This document shows, one piece after another, positions 46,484-56,436 of a stretch of 64,000 nt of DNA. The stretch is from assembly GCA_030692515.1 (NCBI GenBank), contig JAUXZS010000016.1, positions 176,354-240,353 on the forward strand. The letters run 5' to 3'. This DNA comes from Bacteroidota bacterium (GTDB lineage Bacteria; Bacteroidota; Bacteroidia; B-17B0; Aurantibacillaceae). The notes under the pieces are model-generated. The model was not told where the DNA came from, made no database searches, and was given only the letters and a program-made list of their open reading frames with translations. The position numbers and the translations under genes are program-made. Position 1 is the stretch's first letter. Each line of letters opens with the position of its first letter.

Positions 46484-47575
46484 TTAATCGACACTTTTTT
46501 TCTTTGCCTTATTATTTAGAGTAATAACAAAAACCAAAAAAATCAAGCTTGTAACAACGATTGTAATTAAACTAAAAGTTGGTTGATTAAAATAATAAGT
46601 TAATAAAGATGCGCCAATTGTGATAATACTAAATGTGTAAATTATTATTACCGTTTTCACATGGCTATATCCACAGTCTATTAATTTATGGTGCAAATGA
46701 TTTCTGTCCGCGTTGAAGGGAGATTGTCCTTGTAAAGCTCTTGTTATAAATACACGTAATGTATCCAATAAGGGATAAATTAAAGCAGAGATGGCAAATA
46801 CGGGTTTACTAACTTGTACCCAAAAGGAATCTAATTTTTGAATTGGAAACTCAATCACTTTAATCGCAAGAATACAAAGAAAAACGCCTATTACTAAAGA
46901 ACCAGAATCTCCCATAAAGATTTTAGCAGGCGAAAAATTAAAAATTAAAAATCCTAAAAGCGAGCCGGCTAATGCAAATGATAAAGCCGCATAAGGAAAT
47001 TCATTTGCATAAATAAACCAAATACCAAAAGCAACAGAGGTTATTAGTCCAACACCTGCAGCCAAACCGTCAACGCCATCAATTAAATTAATAGAGTTTA
47101 CCACTACTACATAAGTAAAAATAGAAATGAAAACACTTCCCCAATACGGAATGTCGTAAACATTAAAGATACCGTGCAAACTGGTAATTCTAATGTTGCC
47201 CATGAGCACTAAAATGAGAGCAACAACAATATGCGCAAACAATTTCTTAACTGGTGCAGTACCAATAATATCATCCTTAACGCCTACAAAAAATAAAATA
47301 AGACTAGTTGCAACAATTAATTTAAATTCTAATACAGATTCAAAAATGGTTTCATAATAAACCATATCATCAATATTATACCATAATGCATAAGCGAATA
47401 AAGTTCCGGCATAAATAATAATACCACCAATAGTTGGCACCGAACCTTTGTGAATTTTTCTATCTTCAGACGGTACATCTATTAATCGCTTCAACACAGC
47501 CACTTTAATAAGAGCAGGGGTTGAATAGAGCACAACAATAAATGCCGTTAAAAAAACTAATATTAGTACTGTCAT
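46484..47575 (-). CDS. WecA-like polyprenyl-phosphate sugar-1-phosphate transferase
   Basis: A 363-residue membrane enzyme with about eleven helices. GVKDDIIGT carries the catalytic Asp pair, INLIDGVDGLAAGV and FMGDSGSLVIG are further signature loops, and the cytoplasmic histidine motif is DRNHLHHKL near 290. It moves a sugar-1-phosphate, likely an N-acetylhexosamine, from a UDP-sugar to undecaprenyl phosphate, starting a lipid-linked polysaccharide. The start codon is directly next to the stop of the barrel-protein gene. It closes the operon with gmd, unknown, fcl and the barrel protein, which suggests a shared surface glycan. Confidence 0.9.
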   Translation of the reverse strand: MTVLILVFLTAFIVVLYSTPALIKVAVLKRLIDVPSEDRKIHKGSVPTIGGIIIYAGTLFAYALWYNIDDMVYYETIFESVLEFKLIVATSLILFFVGVKDDIIGTAPVKKLFAHIVVALILVLMGNIRITSLHGIFNVYDIPYWGSVFISIFTYVVVVNSINLIDGVDGLAAGVGLITSVAFGIWFIYANEFPYAALSFALAGSLLGFLIFNFSPAKIFMGDSGSLVIGVFLCILAIKVIEFPIQKLDSFWVQVSKPVFAISALIYPLLDTLRVFITRALQGQSPFNADRNHLHHKLIDCGYSHVKTVIIIYTFSIITIGASLLTYYFNQPTFSLITIVVTSLIFLVFVITLNNKAKKKSVD

Positions 47576-49138
47576 TTAAAAATCGTAGTATAAATTATAT
47601 ATACTTGTTCTAATGCCTAAATATATATAATTGGTTTGATTGTTTAGGTTGGTAAAGTTATTATAATTTTGCGTTCTATGTGTTATTCCTAAATTGACAT
47701 TAAAATTATAGGCTGGATTAATTACGTAGCCTAATTTTGCATTAATAAGTTGATTTGTGTAATAGTATTCGCCACCGTTAAGCAAGTTTTGATAATTGAA
47801 CTTTAGATTTACAAAAAATCGATGCCATTTATAATCAACAATACCAATTATCTCTTTTCCAGAGCCTGGAGTAAAGGCTAAATTTTGATTGTAATTTGAA
47901 TAAGACTGGTTAGTAATGGCTCCTAAAGGACTATTATAACTATTTTCATTTACATCATTATATTCGGCTTGAAAGAATAAGTTTTTTACCCCGAAAACGT
48001 CGAAATAATTTGCTCCAATTTGAAAGCCAATTGCATTACCATTTTGATTGCTATTACTAAGGTCGTCGGCCATTAACTGCCCATATAAATTAATTTTATT
48101 GGTAAGTTTAAGTTTAAAATCCGCTCCGATAACAATATTGTTTTTATTATTTAATTTATATTCTGGCAAATTAGAAAAAATTAAAGGGTTAAAATATTGC
48201 CAACTTAAATCTTGCTTATTATGATTGTTGCCCGCGTGCCAAATCATACCTTGAAAAAAACCAATATTTAAAAATTTAGAAATATTACAGCTTAAGTATT
48301 GAAAGGAAGCTGCTTTCTTCTGAAATAATCTTTCTGAATTAGGTGTTGGTGTTAGTGAGGCCGGTTCTAAATTCATTAAAACAGAATAAATATTAGAGTA
48401 ATTTACCCTGCCTTTAAACCATTGTTGCGTAATACGAGCATAAGGATAGTTAAAAGAATTATCGCTTAATAATAATGAACGATAACCGTTGCCAATTTTT
48501 TGTTTGCCGTGACCAATTTGAATGTTTAAATTTTTTAAGGGTTGAACAGAAAAAAAACCTGAAGAAAATGCATAATCATAACCAGTGGTTTTAAACGTTT
48601 TCCATCGCCCTTGGCCAGGAACCACCAAATTATTTTTTGCAGTGTTAGAAATATAATCGGGAAATGTAGATTGATTTTCGGCAAACATAGTTTCAAAATA
48701 AAATTTATCTCCAATATAACCGCTTCCAATTAACCCGCGCGTGTTAGTATTTAAACGGCGGTTAATTGTATCACTAAAATCTTTGCCCTCCTCAAAATTT
48801 AGAATAGGATCTAATCGCAATTTAAAATTTTCATTTTTGGGCTCAACACGAACTACGTGTTTAAAAAAGACAGCGTCTAATGCCGGATCATCAACAATGT
48901 ATTTAAAAATTCGGTGCGTATCTTCTACATGAATATACTTGGTGTTAAAAAAATGAATGTATGGCTTTATCCCTGAATGAATTGCAGAATCCTTTTCGGC
49001 TAAGGCTCTTTCGGTAAGAAGAGAAAAATTATAATCATTAGGCATATTATAAAATTGCGACTTTCCATTAAAAGCTATTAGCAGGAATGTAGCCTGAAGT
49101 AAAGTTATCTTGAACCTATATGATAATTTAAATAACAT
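47576..49138 (-). CDS. Outer-membrane beta-barrel, capsule-assembly Wzi / RemB-like
   Basis: A 520-residue protein with signal peptide (about 1-28, IAFNGKSQ) and a barrel of alternating aromatic strands, ending GIRTSIYNLYYDF as barrel proteins do. FETMFAENQSTFPDYI, GIGHGKQKIGNGYRSLLLSDN-like segments and IFWHAGNNHN match what I recall of Wzi-like capsule proteins and the gliding-associated RemB, but the match is from memory only. Role would be attachment or export of the polysaccharide at the outer membrane. The neighbours fcl and the WecA-like transferase fit that. A different barrel family is possible. Confidence 0.5.
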   Translation of the reverse strand: MLFKLSYRFKITLLQATFLLIAFNGKSQFYNMPNDYNFSLLTERALAEKDSAIHSGIKPYIHFFNTKYIHVEDTHRIFKYIVDDPALDAVFFKHVVRVEPKNENFKLRLDPILNFEEGKDFSDTINRRLNTNTRGLIGSGYIGDKFYFETMFAENQSTFPDYISNTAKNNLVVPGQGRWKTFKTTGYDYAFSSGFFSVQPLKNLNIQIGHGKQKIGNGYRSLLLSDNSFNYPYARITQQWFKGRVNYSNIYSVLMNLEPASLTPTPNSERLFQKKAASFQYLSCNISKFLNIGFFQGMIWHAGNNHNKQDLSWQYFNPLIFSNLPEYKLNNKNNIVIGADFKLKLTNKINLYGQLMADDLSNSNQNGNAIGFQIGANYFDVFGVKNLFFQAEYNDVNENSYNSPLGAITNQSYSNYNQNLAFTPGSGKEIIGIVDYKWHRFFVNLKFNYQNLLNGGEYYYTNQLINAKLGYVINPAYNFNVNLGITHRTQNYNNFTNLNNQTNYIYLGIRTSIYNLYYDF

Positions 49139-49173
49139 TTTGCTATGTCGGCCGTCCGTTTTGTTGTATTAAC

Positions 49174-50115
49174 TTACCAAGTTTTTACATTCTCTTTTTT
49201 CTTAAAATCTTCATAAACCTCTTTAATACCCTCTTCAAGATTAATGGTATGCTTCCACCCTAATTTGTGTAACAAACTTACATCCATTAATTTTCTATGA
49301 GTTCCATCCGGTTTCGTGAGGTCGTGTTTTATTTCACCGCTATAACCAACAATTTTTTGAATTAATAAGGCAAGGTCTTTAATGGTTAAATCAACTCCGG
49401 TTCCAATATTAACATGCTGCAAACCGTTGTAGTTTTCCATTAAATAAACACAAGCGTCGGCCATATCGTCGGCATGCAAGAATTCACGCAAAGGAGAACC
49501 CGAACCCCACATTTCAACAAAAGGTGTGTTGTTTTGTTTGGCTTCGTGAAATTTCCGGATTAAAGCTGGTAAAACATGCGAATTATTTAAATTATAATTA
49601 TCGTTTGGTCCATACAAATTAGTTGGCATCACCGAAATAAAATTACAATTATATTGTCTTCGATAATTTTCACATAATTTAATTCCTGCAATTTTTGCAA
49701 TTGCATAAGGCTCGTTGGTATCTTCTAAAAAGCCACTTAATAAATATTCTTCTTTTAGGGGTTGGGGCGCTAATTTGGGATAAATACAAGAAGAACCTAA
49801 AAATAATAATTTATTAACCTTGTTTACAAATGAAGAATGAATAACATTGTTTTGAATCATTAGATTGTCGTACAAAAAATCGGCGCGAAAAGTATTGTTT
49901 GCTTGAATGCCTCCAACCTTTGCTGCTGCTAAAAAAACATAATTGGGTTTTTCCTCTTCAAAAAAAGTTTCTACTTGTTTTTGATTACGAAGATCTAATT
50001 CACCAGATGTTTTTAAAACAAAATTTGTAAAGCCTTTGTTTTGTAAATTTCTTAAAATTGCAGAGCCAACCATTCCTCGATGACCAGCAACATATATTTT
50101 TGATTTTAGTTCCAC
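49174..50115 (-). CDS. fcl: GDP-L-fucose synthase
   Basis: A 313-residue extended short-chain dehydrogenase. The cofactor loop is [10 protein letters not shown] (11-20), the active site has LGSSCIYPK and the catalytic pair in YAIAK, and [15 protein letters not shown] and [18 protein letters not shown] are characteristic of the epimerase/reductase. It converts GDP-4-keto-6-deoxymannose, the Gmd product, to GDP-L-fucose with NADPH. Its start codon overlaps the stop of the 548-residue gene, which separates it from gmd on the same transcript. Confidence 0.94.
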   Translation of the reverse strand: MELKSKIYVAGHRGMVGSAILRNLQNKGFTNFVLKTSGELDLRNQKQVETFFEEEKPNYVFLAAAKVGGIQANNTFRADFLYDNLMIQNNVIHSSFVNKVNKLLFLGSSCIYPKLAPQPLKEEYLLSGFLEDTNEPYAIAKIAGIKLCENYRRQYNCNFISVMPTNLYGPNDNYNLNNSHVLPALIRKFHEAKQNNTPFVEMWGSGSPLREFLHADDMADACVYLMENYNGLQHVNIGTGVDLTIKDLALLIQKIVGYSGEIKHDLTKPDGTHRKLMDVSLLHKLGWKHTINLEEGIKEVYEDFKKKENVKTW

Positions 50116-51761
50116 TATATTTTCTTTAAAAATATTTTTTTTGTTATAGGATCATTATAGTAATAATATTTTTGATTTTCATAATCAAAATAATATTTTT
50201 TTGTAACCGGCGATTTAAATAGATATTTATTTGAAGCCTCTACTGTTTTATACTTTAATATTTCGTCCTGATTATATTTTAACATAATATTATATTGAGC
50301 CTCCAATAATAAAGTGAGCTCGTCATTTTCTTCGCAAACATTTATATAATCAATTGGTTTTAAATTAAAATAATCCGAATATAAAGTATATTTTTTCTTA
50401 ATTGTTTTATCTTTAATAAAATACATATTGGTGTGGCAATAACCACGATTAAAATTATTTGGTATATATCCATTATTTGAAATCATCCCAGATGAAGTTT
50501 CTAGAAGCTCCGATTGTTCTATTAAAATAATAGTTGAATTTGTTTTTTTAGAAAATATAATTCTTGAGTTGTATCCGTCATCGTTCTTCCAAGAATTTTC
50601 ATCTGCACTCATTTTTTTAGTAATTAAAGTATCTGTTGGGTCTATTGATGAAACCTTATATATAGAATCTTTAGAAAACACATGCATGTTAAGTTCTCCT
50701 TTTGTTAAACCACTGTTATTAAAGTTAATGATGACAATGTCGTTAGAATCTTTATAAACAGTTTTGATTGCAAAATTCTTCATCTTATTATCGTCTTTCT
50801 TGCTGAATGCACGCTGAATTTTATTATCGAATCCCAAATAAACAAAATCAAACCCTTTACTGCTTTTTGAGAAATTTCTAAACTGAAGTAATAGTCCTGA
50901 AGGTTTATTTTTTTTTAGATCATTTACAAATTCAATTTCTTCAAGTTCAGAATTTGTTTCCTCAGCAAAAAACAAAGAATCAATGAGCGTCAAAGGAGCA
51001 TCTAACTCTTTATGATTATATATTTTAAATAGTTTTCCTTTTGTATTATCACTTTTTTTTGTTTGAGTAAAAAAATAAGTCTCGTCTTGGTTAATCTCTT
51101 TTGTTTTTATTAATTTTTCGTTTTTACTAAACTTTAAAGATTTTGCGTCGCTATTTTTTTCGATACTTTCTGTTGCTTCTATTTTATTAATTTTAGCGCT
51201 CTCTAAATAATATTTTTTATAAGTTCCTTTTTTGTATAAAACCGCAAATAAATCTTTTAATTGCTCTTTCTCCTCGTTGTTTAATTCCGGAATGGTTTCG
51301 TAATTATTTAAACCGTATTCCACTTTCATGTTATTAGAAAGAATTCTTAAATCCGCATCTATTTTTGGTTTTACAAAATACTCAACATCAGGATTAAGAT
51401 TTCTAAAAGCAATTCTTATAACTTTTGGCTCTCCAATTTTTTCTCCCTTATGATTAATTTGTTGAATAATTAGAGCCATTAATTTATTAGAAAACTTAAT
51501 GATTTTTTTATCAGGCCCATATATTTCCCCAGTGATTATTCTTTCATCTGGGGCCTTAATAATGCATTCTAAATACGTTATGTATTTTGCTTCGAGTATG
51601 CCATTCCCTTTATCTATAACATTAAATAAATAGAAAGGGTTCTTAGACATTATGCTGTCTGTAGGGAATAAAATCTCATTTTGAGAAATCAACATTACAG
51701 CATTTAAACTAAAAATAACACTAAGTGCATATTGAAAATAAATGACTGTAATTTTTTTCAT
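50115..51761 (-). CDS. Secreted protein of unknown function inside the GDP-fucose operon
   Basis: A 548-residue protein with a hydrophobic signal (about 5-27). The mature part is rich in Lys, Asn and Tyr and predicted beta strands, for example [17 protein letters not shown] near 115-130 and [30 protein letters not shown] near 285-315. The tail reads [18 protein letters not shown] recognise no domain. It lies 5 bp after gmd and overlaps fcl by one base, so it is translated with the two fucose enzymes. This is unusual, as gmd and fcl are normally adjacent. It could be an envelope protein using the glycan, but no function can be stated. Confidence 0.6.
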   Translation of the reverse strand: MKKITVIYFQYALSVIFSLNAVMLISQNEILFPTDSIMSKNPFYLFNVIDKGNGILEAKYITYLECIIKAPDERIITGEIYGPDKKIIKFSNKLMALIIQQINHKGEKIGEPKVIRIAFRNLNPDVEYFVKPKIDADLRILSNNMKVEYGLNNYETIPELNNEEKEQLKDLFAVLYKKGTYKKYYLESAKINKIEATESIEKNSDAKSLKFSKNEKLIKTKEINQDETYFFTQTKKSDNTKGKLFKIYNHKELDAPLTLIDSLFFAEETNSELEEIEFVNDLKKNKPSGLLLQFRNFSKSSKGFDFVYLGFDNKIQRAFSKKDDNKMKNFAIKTVYKDSNDIVIINFNNSGLTKGELNMHVFSKDSIYKVSSIDPTDTLITKKMSADENSWKNDDGYNSRIIFSKKTNSTIILIEQSELLETSSGMISNNGYIPNNFNRGYCHTNMYFIKDKTIKKKYTLYSDYFNLKPIDYINVCEENDELTLLLEAQYNIMLKYNQDEILKYKTVEASNKYLFKSPVTKKYYFDYENQKYYYYNDPITKKIFLKKI

Positions 51762-51766
51762 GGGAT

Positions 51767-52855
51767 TTATTCTTTATGGTTAAGTACTTTGTGTCCTCCT
51801 TCTATCAAATATTTATCGCGTTTAAATAATTCTACATCAGCTAAAACCATTTCTTTACAAAGAGCAGCAACTGTGTATGTTGGAGTCCATCCCATTTTTT
51901 CTTTTGCTTTTGTAGCATCTCCCACTAATAAATCAACTTCGGCCGGACGATAATATTTAGGGTCAATTTCAACAACTGTTTTGCCGTTAGATGAATTAAT
52001 TCCTATTTCATTTTCTGCTTTGCCTTCCCATTTAATTTTAATTCCAACTTCGGCAAAGGCCATATTAATAAACTCTCTTACCGAAATTTTTATACCAGTA
52101 GCCAAAACAAAATCTTCAGGTACATCTTGTTGTAACATTCGCCACATTCCTTCAACGTAATCTTTTGCATGCCCCCAATCTCTTTCTGAATCAATGTTAC
52201 CCATAAATAATTTTTCCTGAAGCCCTAAACTTATTTTGGCAACTCCGCGAGTTATTTTACGAGTAACAAACGTTTCACCTCTTACAGGGCTTTCGTGATT
52301 AAATAATATTCCGTTGCAAGCAAACATGCCATATGCTTCGCGATAATTTTTTGTAATCCAAAAAGCGTATAGTTTGGCAACACCATAAGGGCTGCGAGGA
52401 TAAAACGGTGTAGTTTCTTTTTGGGGAATTTCCTGAACTAAACCATATAACTCACTTGTGGAAGCTTGATAAAATCTGGTTTTCTTTTCTAATCCTAAAA
52501 TGCGAATTGCCTCTAAGATACGCAGAGTGCCAATTCCATCGGCATTTGCGGTATATTCTGGTGTATCAAAACTTACTTTTACGTGAGACATTGCCGCTAA
52601 ATTATATATCTCATCGGGCTTAACTTCTTGTACAATTCTAATTAGATTAGTGCTATCAGTTAAATCACCATAGTGAAGTTTAAAATTAACGTGCTTTTCG
52701 TGTTGATCTTGGTATAAATGATCGATTCTATCGGTATTAAACATTGAGCTACGACGCTTTACGCCATGAACAATGTAACCTTTGCTTAATAATAGTTCTG
52801 CTAAATAAGAACCATCCTGTCCGGTTACCCCTGTTATAAGTGCTACTTTTGCCAT
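51767..52855 (-). CDS. gmd: GDP-mannose 4,6-dehydratase
   Basis: I use the ATG at 52855 ([15 protein letters not shown]), since the six-residue upstream extension has no family counterpart. The 362-residue protein has the NADP loop [15 protein letters not shown], the Gmd-specific [17 protein letters not shown], the catalytic Ser/Tyr/Lys region [14 protein letters not shown] and [10 protein letters not shown] (SYK type), and [21 protein letters not shown] near the end. It produces GDP-4-keto-6-deoxy-D-mannose, the precursor of GDP-fucose, GDP-rhamnose or GDP-colitose. First gene of the fucose/polysaccharide operon. Confidence 0.95.
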   Translation of the reverse strand: MAKVALITGVTGQDGSYLAELLLSKGYIVHGVKRRSSMFNTDRIDHLYQDQHEKHVNFKLHYGDLTDSTNLIRIVQEVKPDEIYNLAAMSHVKVSFDTPEYTANADGIGTLRILEAIRILGLEKKTRFYQASTSELYGLVQEIPQKETTPFYPRSPYGVAKLYAFWITKNYREAYGMFACNGILFNHESPVRGETFVTRKITRGVAKISLGLQEKLFMGNIDSERDWGHAKDYVEGMWRMLQQDVPEDFVLATGIKISVREFINMAFAEVGIKIKWEGKAENEIGINSSNGKTVVEIDPKYYRPAEVDLLVGDATKAKEKMGWTPTYTVAALCKEMVLADVELFKRDKYLIEGGHKVLNHKE

Positions 52856-52935
52856 AATAAATTTGAATAGCAATATTACAAAAAATTAACGTATAAAATC
52901 ATTGTAAAATCCCTTTCAATAAAGTGATTTTTAAT

Positions 52936-52943
52936 TATATTTG
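52936..52943 (+). promoter_or_regulatory. TAnnTTTG -7 box before the DUF3098 gene
   Basis: TATATTTG exactly matches the Bacteroidota -7 consensus, 25 bp upstream of the DUF3098 start. No convincing TTG at -33. It would drive DUF3098, the next small gene and uppP. Confidence 0.45.
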
Positions 52944-52968
52944 ACATTCATAAAATCAAATAAAACAA

Positions 52969-53208
52969 ATGAAAACCACCTTCACAAAAAAAAATTACTA
53001 TATTTTATTAGTGGGAATAGCATTTATTGCGCTCGGCTATTTATTAATGATTGGTGGAGGTAGCGAAGATCCAAATATTTTTAATCCTGCCATTTTTGAT
53101 TTTCAACGTATAACATTAGCGCCCCTATCTTGCTTAAGTGGTTTTGTAACAATTATTGTTGCAATTATGTGGAGACCAAAACAAGAGGAGGCTGAGGCTA
53201 ACAGCTAA
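52969..53208 (+). CDS. DUF3098 membrane protein
   Basis: A 79-residue protein with two membrane segments (YYILLVGIAFIALGYLLMIGG and LSCLSGFVTIIVAIMWRPK) and the diagnostic loop GGGSEDPNIFNPAIFDFQRITLAP between them. DUF3098 is almost confined to Bacteroidota and usually sits next to ftsX and uppP, as it does here. Function unknown, likely tied to cell-wall or division processes by context. The next gene begins at its stop codon. Confidence 0.9.
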   Translation: MKTTFTKKNYYILLVGIAFIALGYLLMIGGGSEDPNIFNPAIFDFQRITLAPLSCLSGFVTIIVAIMWRPKQEEAEANS

Positions 53209-53621
53209 TGAATGATGTTAATTCAAATATTCCAGTTAAACCTAAAAAAACCGGAAAATTTAAAAAATTTGGCTTCATAACTTTGTTAATTTTAGTTCTT
53301 GCTGCTGTTATTTATTATTTTATTTGCGGCATGACATTTAGTGAAGGAACCCGTTCAGGTATCTTAACTAAGGTTAGTAAGAAAGGATATCTATTCAAAA
53401 CCTATGAAGGAGAATTAAATGTTGGTGGTATTAACCAAGGCGAAGGAACAATATTACCGGTCACAATTTTTAAATTTTCAACTACAAAAAAACAAATTTA
53501 CGACTCATTAGAAGTTTACCAAGGGAGAAAGGTTGTTCTCAAATACAAACAGGTAATTAAAAACTTTTTTTGGCAAGGTGATACAGATTATTTTATCGAA
53601 CACGTTTCATTAATGAAATAA
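53208..53621 (+). CDS. Small membrane-anchored protein of unknown function
   Basis: A 137-residue protein. A basic N-terminus (KPKKTGKFKKF) precedes one membrane helix (about 24-44), and the remaining 95 residues would lie outside the cytoplasm as a small beta domain (FSEGTRSGILTKVSKKGYLFKTYEGELNVGG, YQGRKVVLKYKQVIKNFFWQGDTDYFI). I have seen such proteins between DUF3098 and uppP in this phylum, sometimes with a doubtful dehydrogenase label that nothing here supports. It overlaps the DUF3098 stop by one base and precedes uppP by 3 bp. Confidence 0.75.
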   Translation: MNDVNSNIPVKPKKTGKFKKFGFITLLILVLAAVIYYFICGMTFSEGTRSGILTKVSKKGYLFKTYEGELNVGGINQGEGTILPVTIFKFSTTKKQIYDSLEVYQGRKVVLKYKQVIKNFFWQGDTDYFIEHVSLMK

Positions 53622-53624
53622 ATT

Positions 53625-54416
53625 ATGTCGTATTTACAAGCTTTTATTATTGCTATTATTGAGGGTTTAACTGAGTTTTTACCAGTATCCTCAACCGGCC
53701 ACATGATATTAGCAGATTCGTTAATGATGATTCACGACAAAGAATTTGCTAAAACATTTGAAATTGTAATACAGTTGGGTGCAATTTTAGCCGTGTTGCT
53801 TATTTATATTAAGCGCTTTTTTGTTAGCATAACTATTTACCTGAAGCTATTAGTTGCTTTTTTACCAACTGGCATAATTGGATTACTCGCTTACAAAACA
53901 ATTAAGCATTATCTTTTCAATCCATTTACAGTTAGTATTTCTTTAATCCTTGGCGGTGTTGTGTTAATATTATTAGATAAGTGGGGTAACCGTAAAGTAA
54001 GTGAATACAAAAGCGTAGAAGATATTAGTTATAAAAACGCGGCTAAAATTGGTTTCATACAATGTTTTTCCATGATTCCGGGAGTTTCTCGTGCAGCGGC
54101 AACAATTTTTGGAGGGATTTTTTCTGGTTTTAACAGACAACAAGCCGCAGAATTTTCATTTCTTTTAGCAATACCTACTATGTTTGCTGCATCGGGCTAC
54201 GATTTATTAAAAGAAAAAGATAATATTCATTTAGAAGACATTAAACTTTTATTGTTTGGTGGCGCAGTTGCGTTTATTGTAGCAATTTTTGCCGTTAAAG
54301 CTTTTATTGCTTTTTTAAATAAATATGGCTTTAAACATTTTGGCATTTATAGAATTATTCTAGGCATACTTTTTTTAGTATATGCCCTTTACACAGGCTT
54401 AGAAATTACTGCCTAA
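53625..54416 (+). CDS. uppP: Undecaprenyl-diphosphatase
   Basis: A 263-residue polytopic enzyme of the BacA/UppP family. GLTEFLPVSSTGHMIL (15-30) holds the catalytic Glu/Ser/His, and GVSRAAATI with PGVSR near 150 is the second signature. It dephosphorylates undecaprenyl diphosphate to recycle the carrier for peptidoglycan and surface polysaccharides, the pathway that the WecA-like transferase starts. It ends about 94 bp before ftsX, with only AT-rich sequence between. Confidence 0.95.
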   Translation: MSYLQAFIIAIIEGLTEFLPVSSTGHMILADSLMMIHDKEFAKTFEIVIQLGAILAVLLIYIKRFFVSITIYLKLLVAFLPTGIIGLLAYKTIKHYLFNPFTVSISLILGGVVLILLDKWGNRKVSEYKSVEDISYKNAAKIGFIQCFSMIPGVSRAAATIFGGIFSGFNRQQAAEFSFLLAIPTMFAASGYDLLKEKDNIHLEDIKLLLFGGAVAFIVAIFAVKAFIAFLNKYGFKHFGIYRIILGILFLVYALYTGLEITA

Positions 54417-54510
54417 GCAAGCTTAACAAACACAGCAATGTTAATTAATCTTTTTGCTTTTTAATTTATGCATTGATTAAAAAAATAAATTCGCTTATTA
54501 ATTATTTACT

Positions 54511-55380
54511 GTGAGCGATAACTTAACAAAAAAACGTCTGCGTACTTCGGGAATTACTGTTATTATTAGTTTAGCATTGGTACTCTTTATGCTTGGTGCT
54601 TTAGGACTTTTGGTGATTAATGCCAATAAGTTATCGAAACATTTTAAAGAAAACGTGGGCTTTCAAATTTATTTAAAAGATACAGCAAGCTCGGCGCAAA
54701 CAGATGGTTTATTACAAGAAATTAGCAACTCCAATTATGCTAAAAGCGTTAATCTTATTAATAAAGAACAAGCTGCAGAAAAATTAAAGGTTGATTTAGG
54801 TGAAGATTTTGTTTCCTTTTTAGGAAGCAATCCTTTGTTAAATTCTCTAGAAGTAAAACTAAATGCTAATTACGCGAATACCGATACTTTGCAAATTATT
54901 GAAAAAGCGCTTTTACAAAAAGGTTATATTAAAGAAGTTGTTTATCAAAAAGACATGATAAATAGCCTTAATAAAAACACAAGGGCTATTGCTTTTTTTA
55001 TTTTAATTTTTAGTAGCGCACTTTTAATAGTAGCCATTGCACTTATTAATAACACAATCCGTCTATCTATATACTCACAACGTTTCTTGATAAGAACCAT
55101 GTATTTAGTTGGCGCTACTCGTTCATTTATAAGTAAGCCATTTATTTTTAAAGGGGTTCGCCAAGGAATAATTGCGGGCATTGTAGCCAGTGTTTTATTG
55201 GTTGGATTGTTAGCAATTAGCACACGTTTTATTCCAGATCTTTTACAATTGCAAGATGAAAATTTATTGTTGATTTTATTTTCTTCTATAATTTTGGTGG
55301 GGGTTATTATCTCTGCTTTTAGCGCGATGCTGGCTGTTTTAAGGTTTCTTCGCTTAAAAACAAGCGACCTTTATTTTTAA
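54511..55380 (+). CDS. ftsX: Cell-division ABC transporter permease FtsX
   Basis: A 289-residue protein. Start is the GTG at 54511; there is no ATG near the expected N-terminus. Helix 1 (TVIISLALVLFMLGALGLLVIN), then an extracellular region of about 110 residues with GFQIYLKDTASS and SNYAKSVNLINKEQAAEKLKVDLGEDFVSFLGSNPL (a clear FtsX motif), then three C-terminal helices with FLIRTMYLVGATRSFI. FtsEX governs peptidoglycan hydrolases in division; ftsE is not adjacent. Usually ftsX comes before DUF3098 and uppP; here it comes after. Confidence 0.92.
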   Translation: MSDNLTKKRLRTSGITVIISLALVLFMLGALGLLVINANKLSKHFKENVGFQIYLKDTASSAQTDGLLQEISNSNYAKSVNLINKEQAAEKLKVDLGEDFVSFLGSNPLLNSLEVKLNANYANTDTLQIIEKALLQKGYIKEVVYQKDMINSLNKNTRAIAFFILIFSSALLIVAIALINNTIRLSIYSQRFLIRTMYLVGATRSFISKPFIFKGVRQGIIAGIVASVLLVGLLAISTRFIPDLLQLQDENLLLILFSSIILVGVIISAFSAMLAVLRFLRLKTSDLYF

Positions 55381-55413
55381 TTATTCTTAACTATTTAGCT
55401 TAGTTTTATTTAG

Positions 55414-55421
55414 TAAATTTG
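55414..55421 (+). promoter_or_regulatory. TAnnTTTG -7 box before the BI-1 gene
   Basis: TAAATTTG fits the consensus and lies 17 bp before the start codon at 55439. A matching -33 TTG is not evident. Confidence 0.4.
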
Positions 55422-55438
55422 TATTTCAAAATTTAACT

Positions 55439-56176
55439 ATGGACACAAATTTTAGAAATACCCCAATCGAAAAACTCGATTTTAATACTGCAACTAGTCA
55501 AAATACAATTCTTCGTTCTGCTTTTGCATGGATGAGTTTGGCAATGGTGCTTACAACTATTTCTGCTTTGTTATTTGCATTTGTACCTGAATTAACCACT
55601 TTACTTTTAGAACCAACTGAATTTGGTGGAGCAAAACCAACCATGTTAGCTTATGGTTTAATGTTTGCACCACTTATTTTTGTTATGGCAATGGGGTTTG
55701 GTGTAAATAAAATGTCGTTACCAGTTTTAATTGGAACTTTTATTGCCTATTCAATTGTAAACGGAATCAGTTTTAGTTTTATATTTTTTATATATAACAT
55801 TGGTTCTATTTATAAAGTATTTTTAAGTACCGCAGCATTGTTTGCATTAATGGCTATTGTAGGTTATACTACAAAAACAGACCTAACTAAACTAGGAAGT
55901 CTTTTAATGATTGGTTTAATTGGAATTGTGATTGCATCTCTTATTAATTTTTTCATGCACAGTGCTCAAATGGATTATATCATTAGCATTTTAGGCGTAA
56001 TTATTTTTACAGGATTAACTGCTTACGATGTTCAAAAAATTAAAAACTTGGGAGAGCAAGCAGGAGATTCTGTGCAAACTAGAAAGTTTGGAATTATGGG
56101 AGCACTAACCTTGTATTTAGATTTTATCAATTTATTTCTCTTTTTATTGCGCTTATTTGGCGGTAGAAAAGATTAA
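55439..56176 (+). CDS. Bax inhibitor-1 / YccA-family membrane protein
   Basis: A 245-residue protein with seven membrane helices. The BI-1 core is visible: the early FAWMSLAMVLTTISALLFAF, FSFIFFIYNIGSIYKVFLSTAALFALMAIVGYTTKTDLTKLG and, near the C-terminus, AYDVQKIKNLGEQ followed by YLDFINLFLFLLRLFGGRKD. Family members act as pH-gated calcium leak channels or FtsH regulators (YccA); the exact bacterial role is uncertain. It has its own promoter and is followed by a terminator. Confidence 0.93.
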   Translation: MDTNFRNTPIEKLDFNTATSQNTILRSAFAWMSLAMVLTTISALLFAFVPELTTLLLEPTEFGGAKPTMLAYGLMFAPLIFVMAMGFGVNKMSLPVLIGTFIAYSIVNGISFSFIFFIYNIGSIYKVFLSTAALFALMAIVGYTTKTDLTKLGSLLMIGLIGIVIASLINFFMHSAQMDYIISILGVIIFTGLTAYDVQKIKNLGEQAGDSVQTRKFGIMGALTLYLDFINLFLFLLRLFGGRKD

Positions 56177-56197
56177 GATTGTCTTTTTATTTAATTT

Positions 56198-56225
56198 AAA
56201 GGGCGGTTTTTACCGGCCTTTTTTT
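56198..56225 (+). terminator. Intrinsic terminator after the BI-1 gene
   Basis: AAAGGGCGG pairs with CCGGCCTTT across a 6-base loop, with one G-G mismatch, followed by a run of T (56219-56225). It starts 22 bp after the stop. The rest of the gap to the next gene (56226-56436) holds a hairpin GAGCT-CAAAAAA-AGCTC near 56394-56410 and no gene. Confidence 0.75.
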
Positions 56226-56436
56226 ATTTCATATCACCACCAAATTTCATTTTCAATTTTTAATGGCTCCTCGTTGGTTTATAGTTTTAGCAAGCTTTGT
56301 AAATATGAGGTTTTAATTATTTCTAGCAATTACGGCGTTTTTTATGTTAAAAAGGTAAACTAACTAGTAAACAATGGGCTTTAATGAGTGAGTGAGCTCA
56401 AAAAAAGCTCATTTTTCCGTATCTTTACAGCATAAA

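Noticed and set aside
52856..52873. N-terminal extension of gmd
   Set aside because: Six extra residues before [15 protein letters not shown] are outside the family norm; the ATG at 52855 is better.
56157..56363. 68-residue frame after the BI-1 gene
   Set aside because: It runs through the terminator hairpin and its T tract, starts inside the BI-1 gene, and has no family-like sequence.
56392..56436. GTG start for the small exported protein
   Set aside because: It would put 15 or more polar residues before a good signal peptide; ATG codons at 56437 and 56449 fit better.
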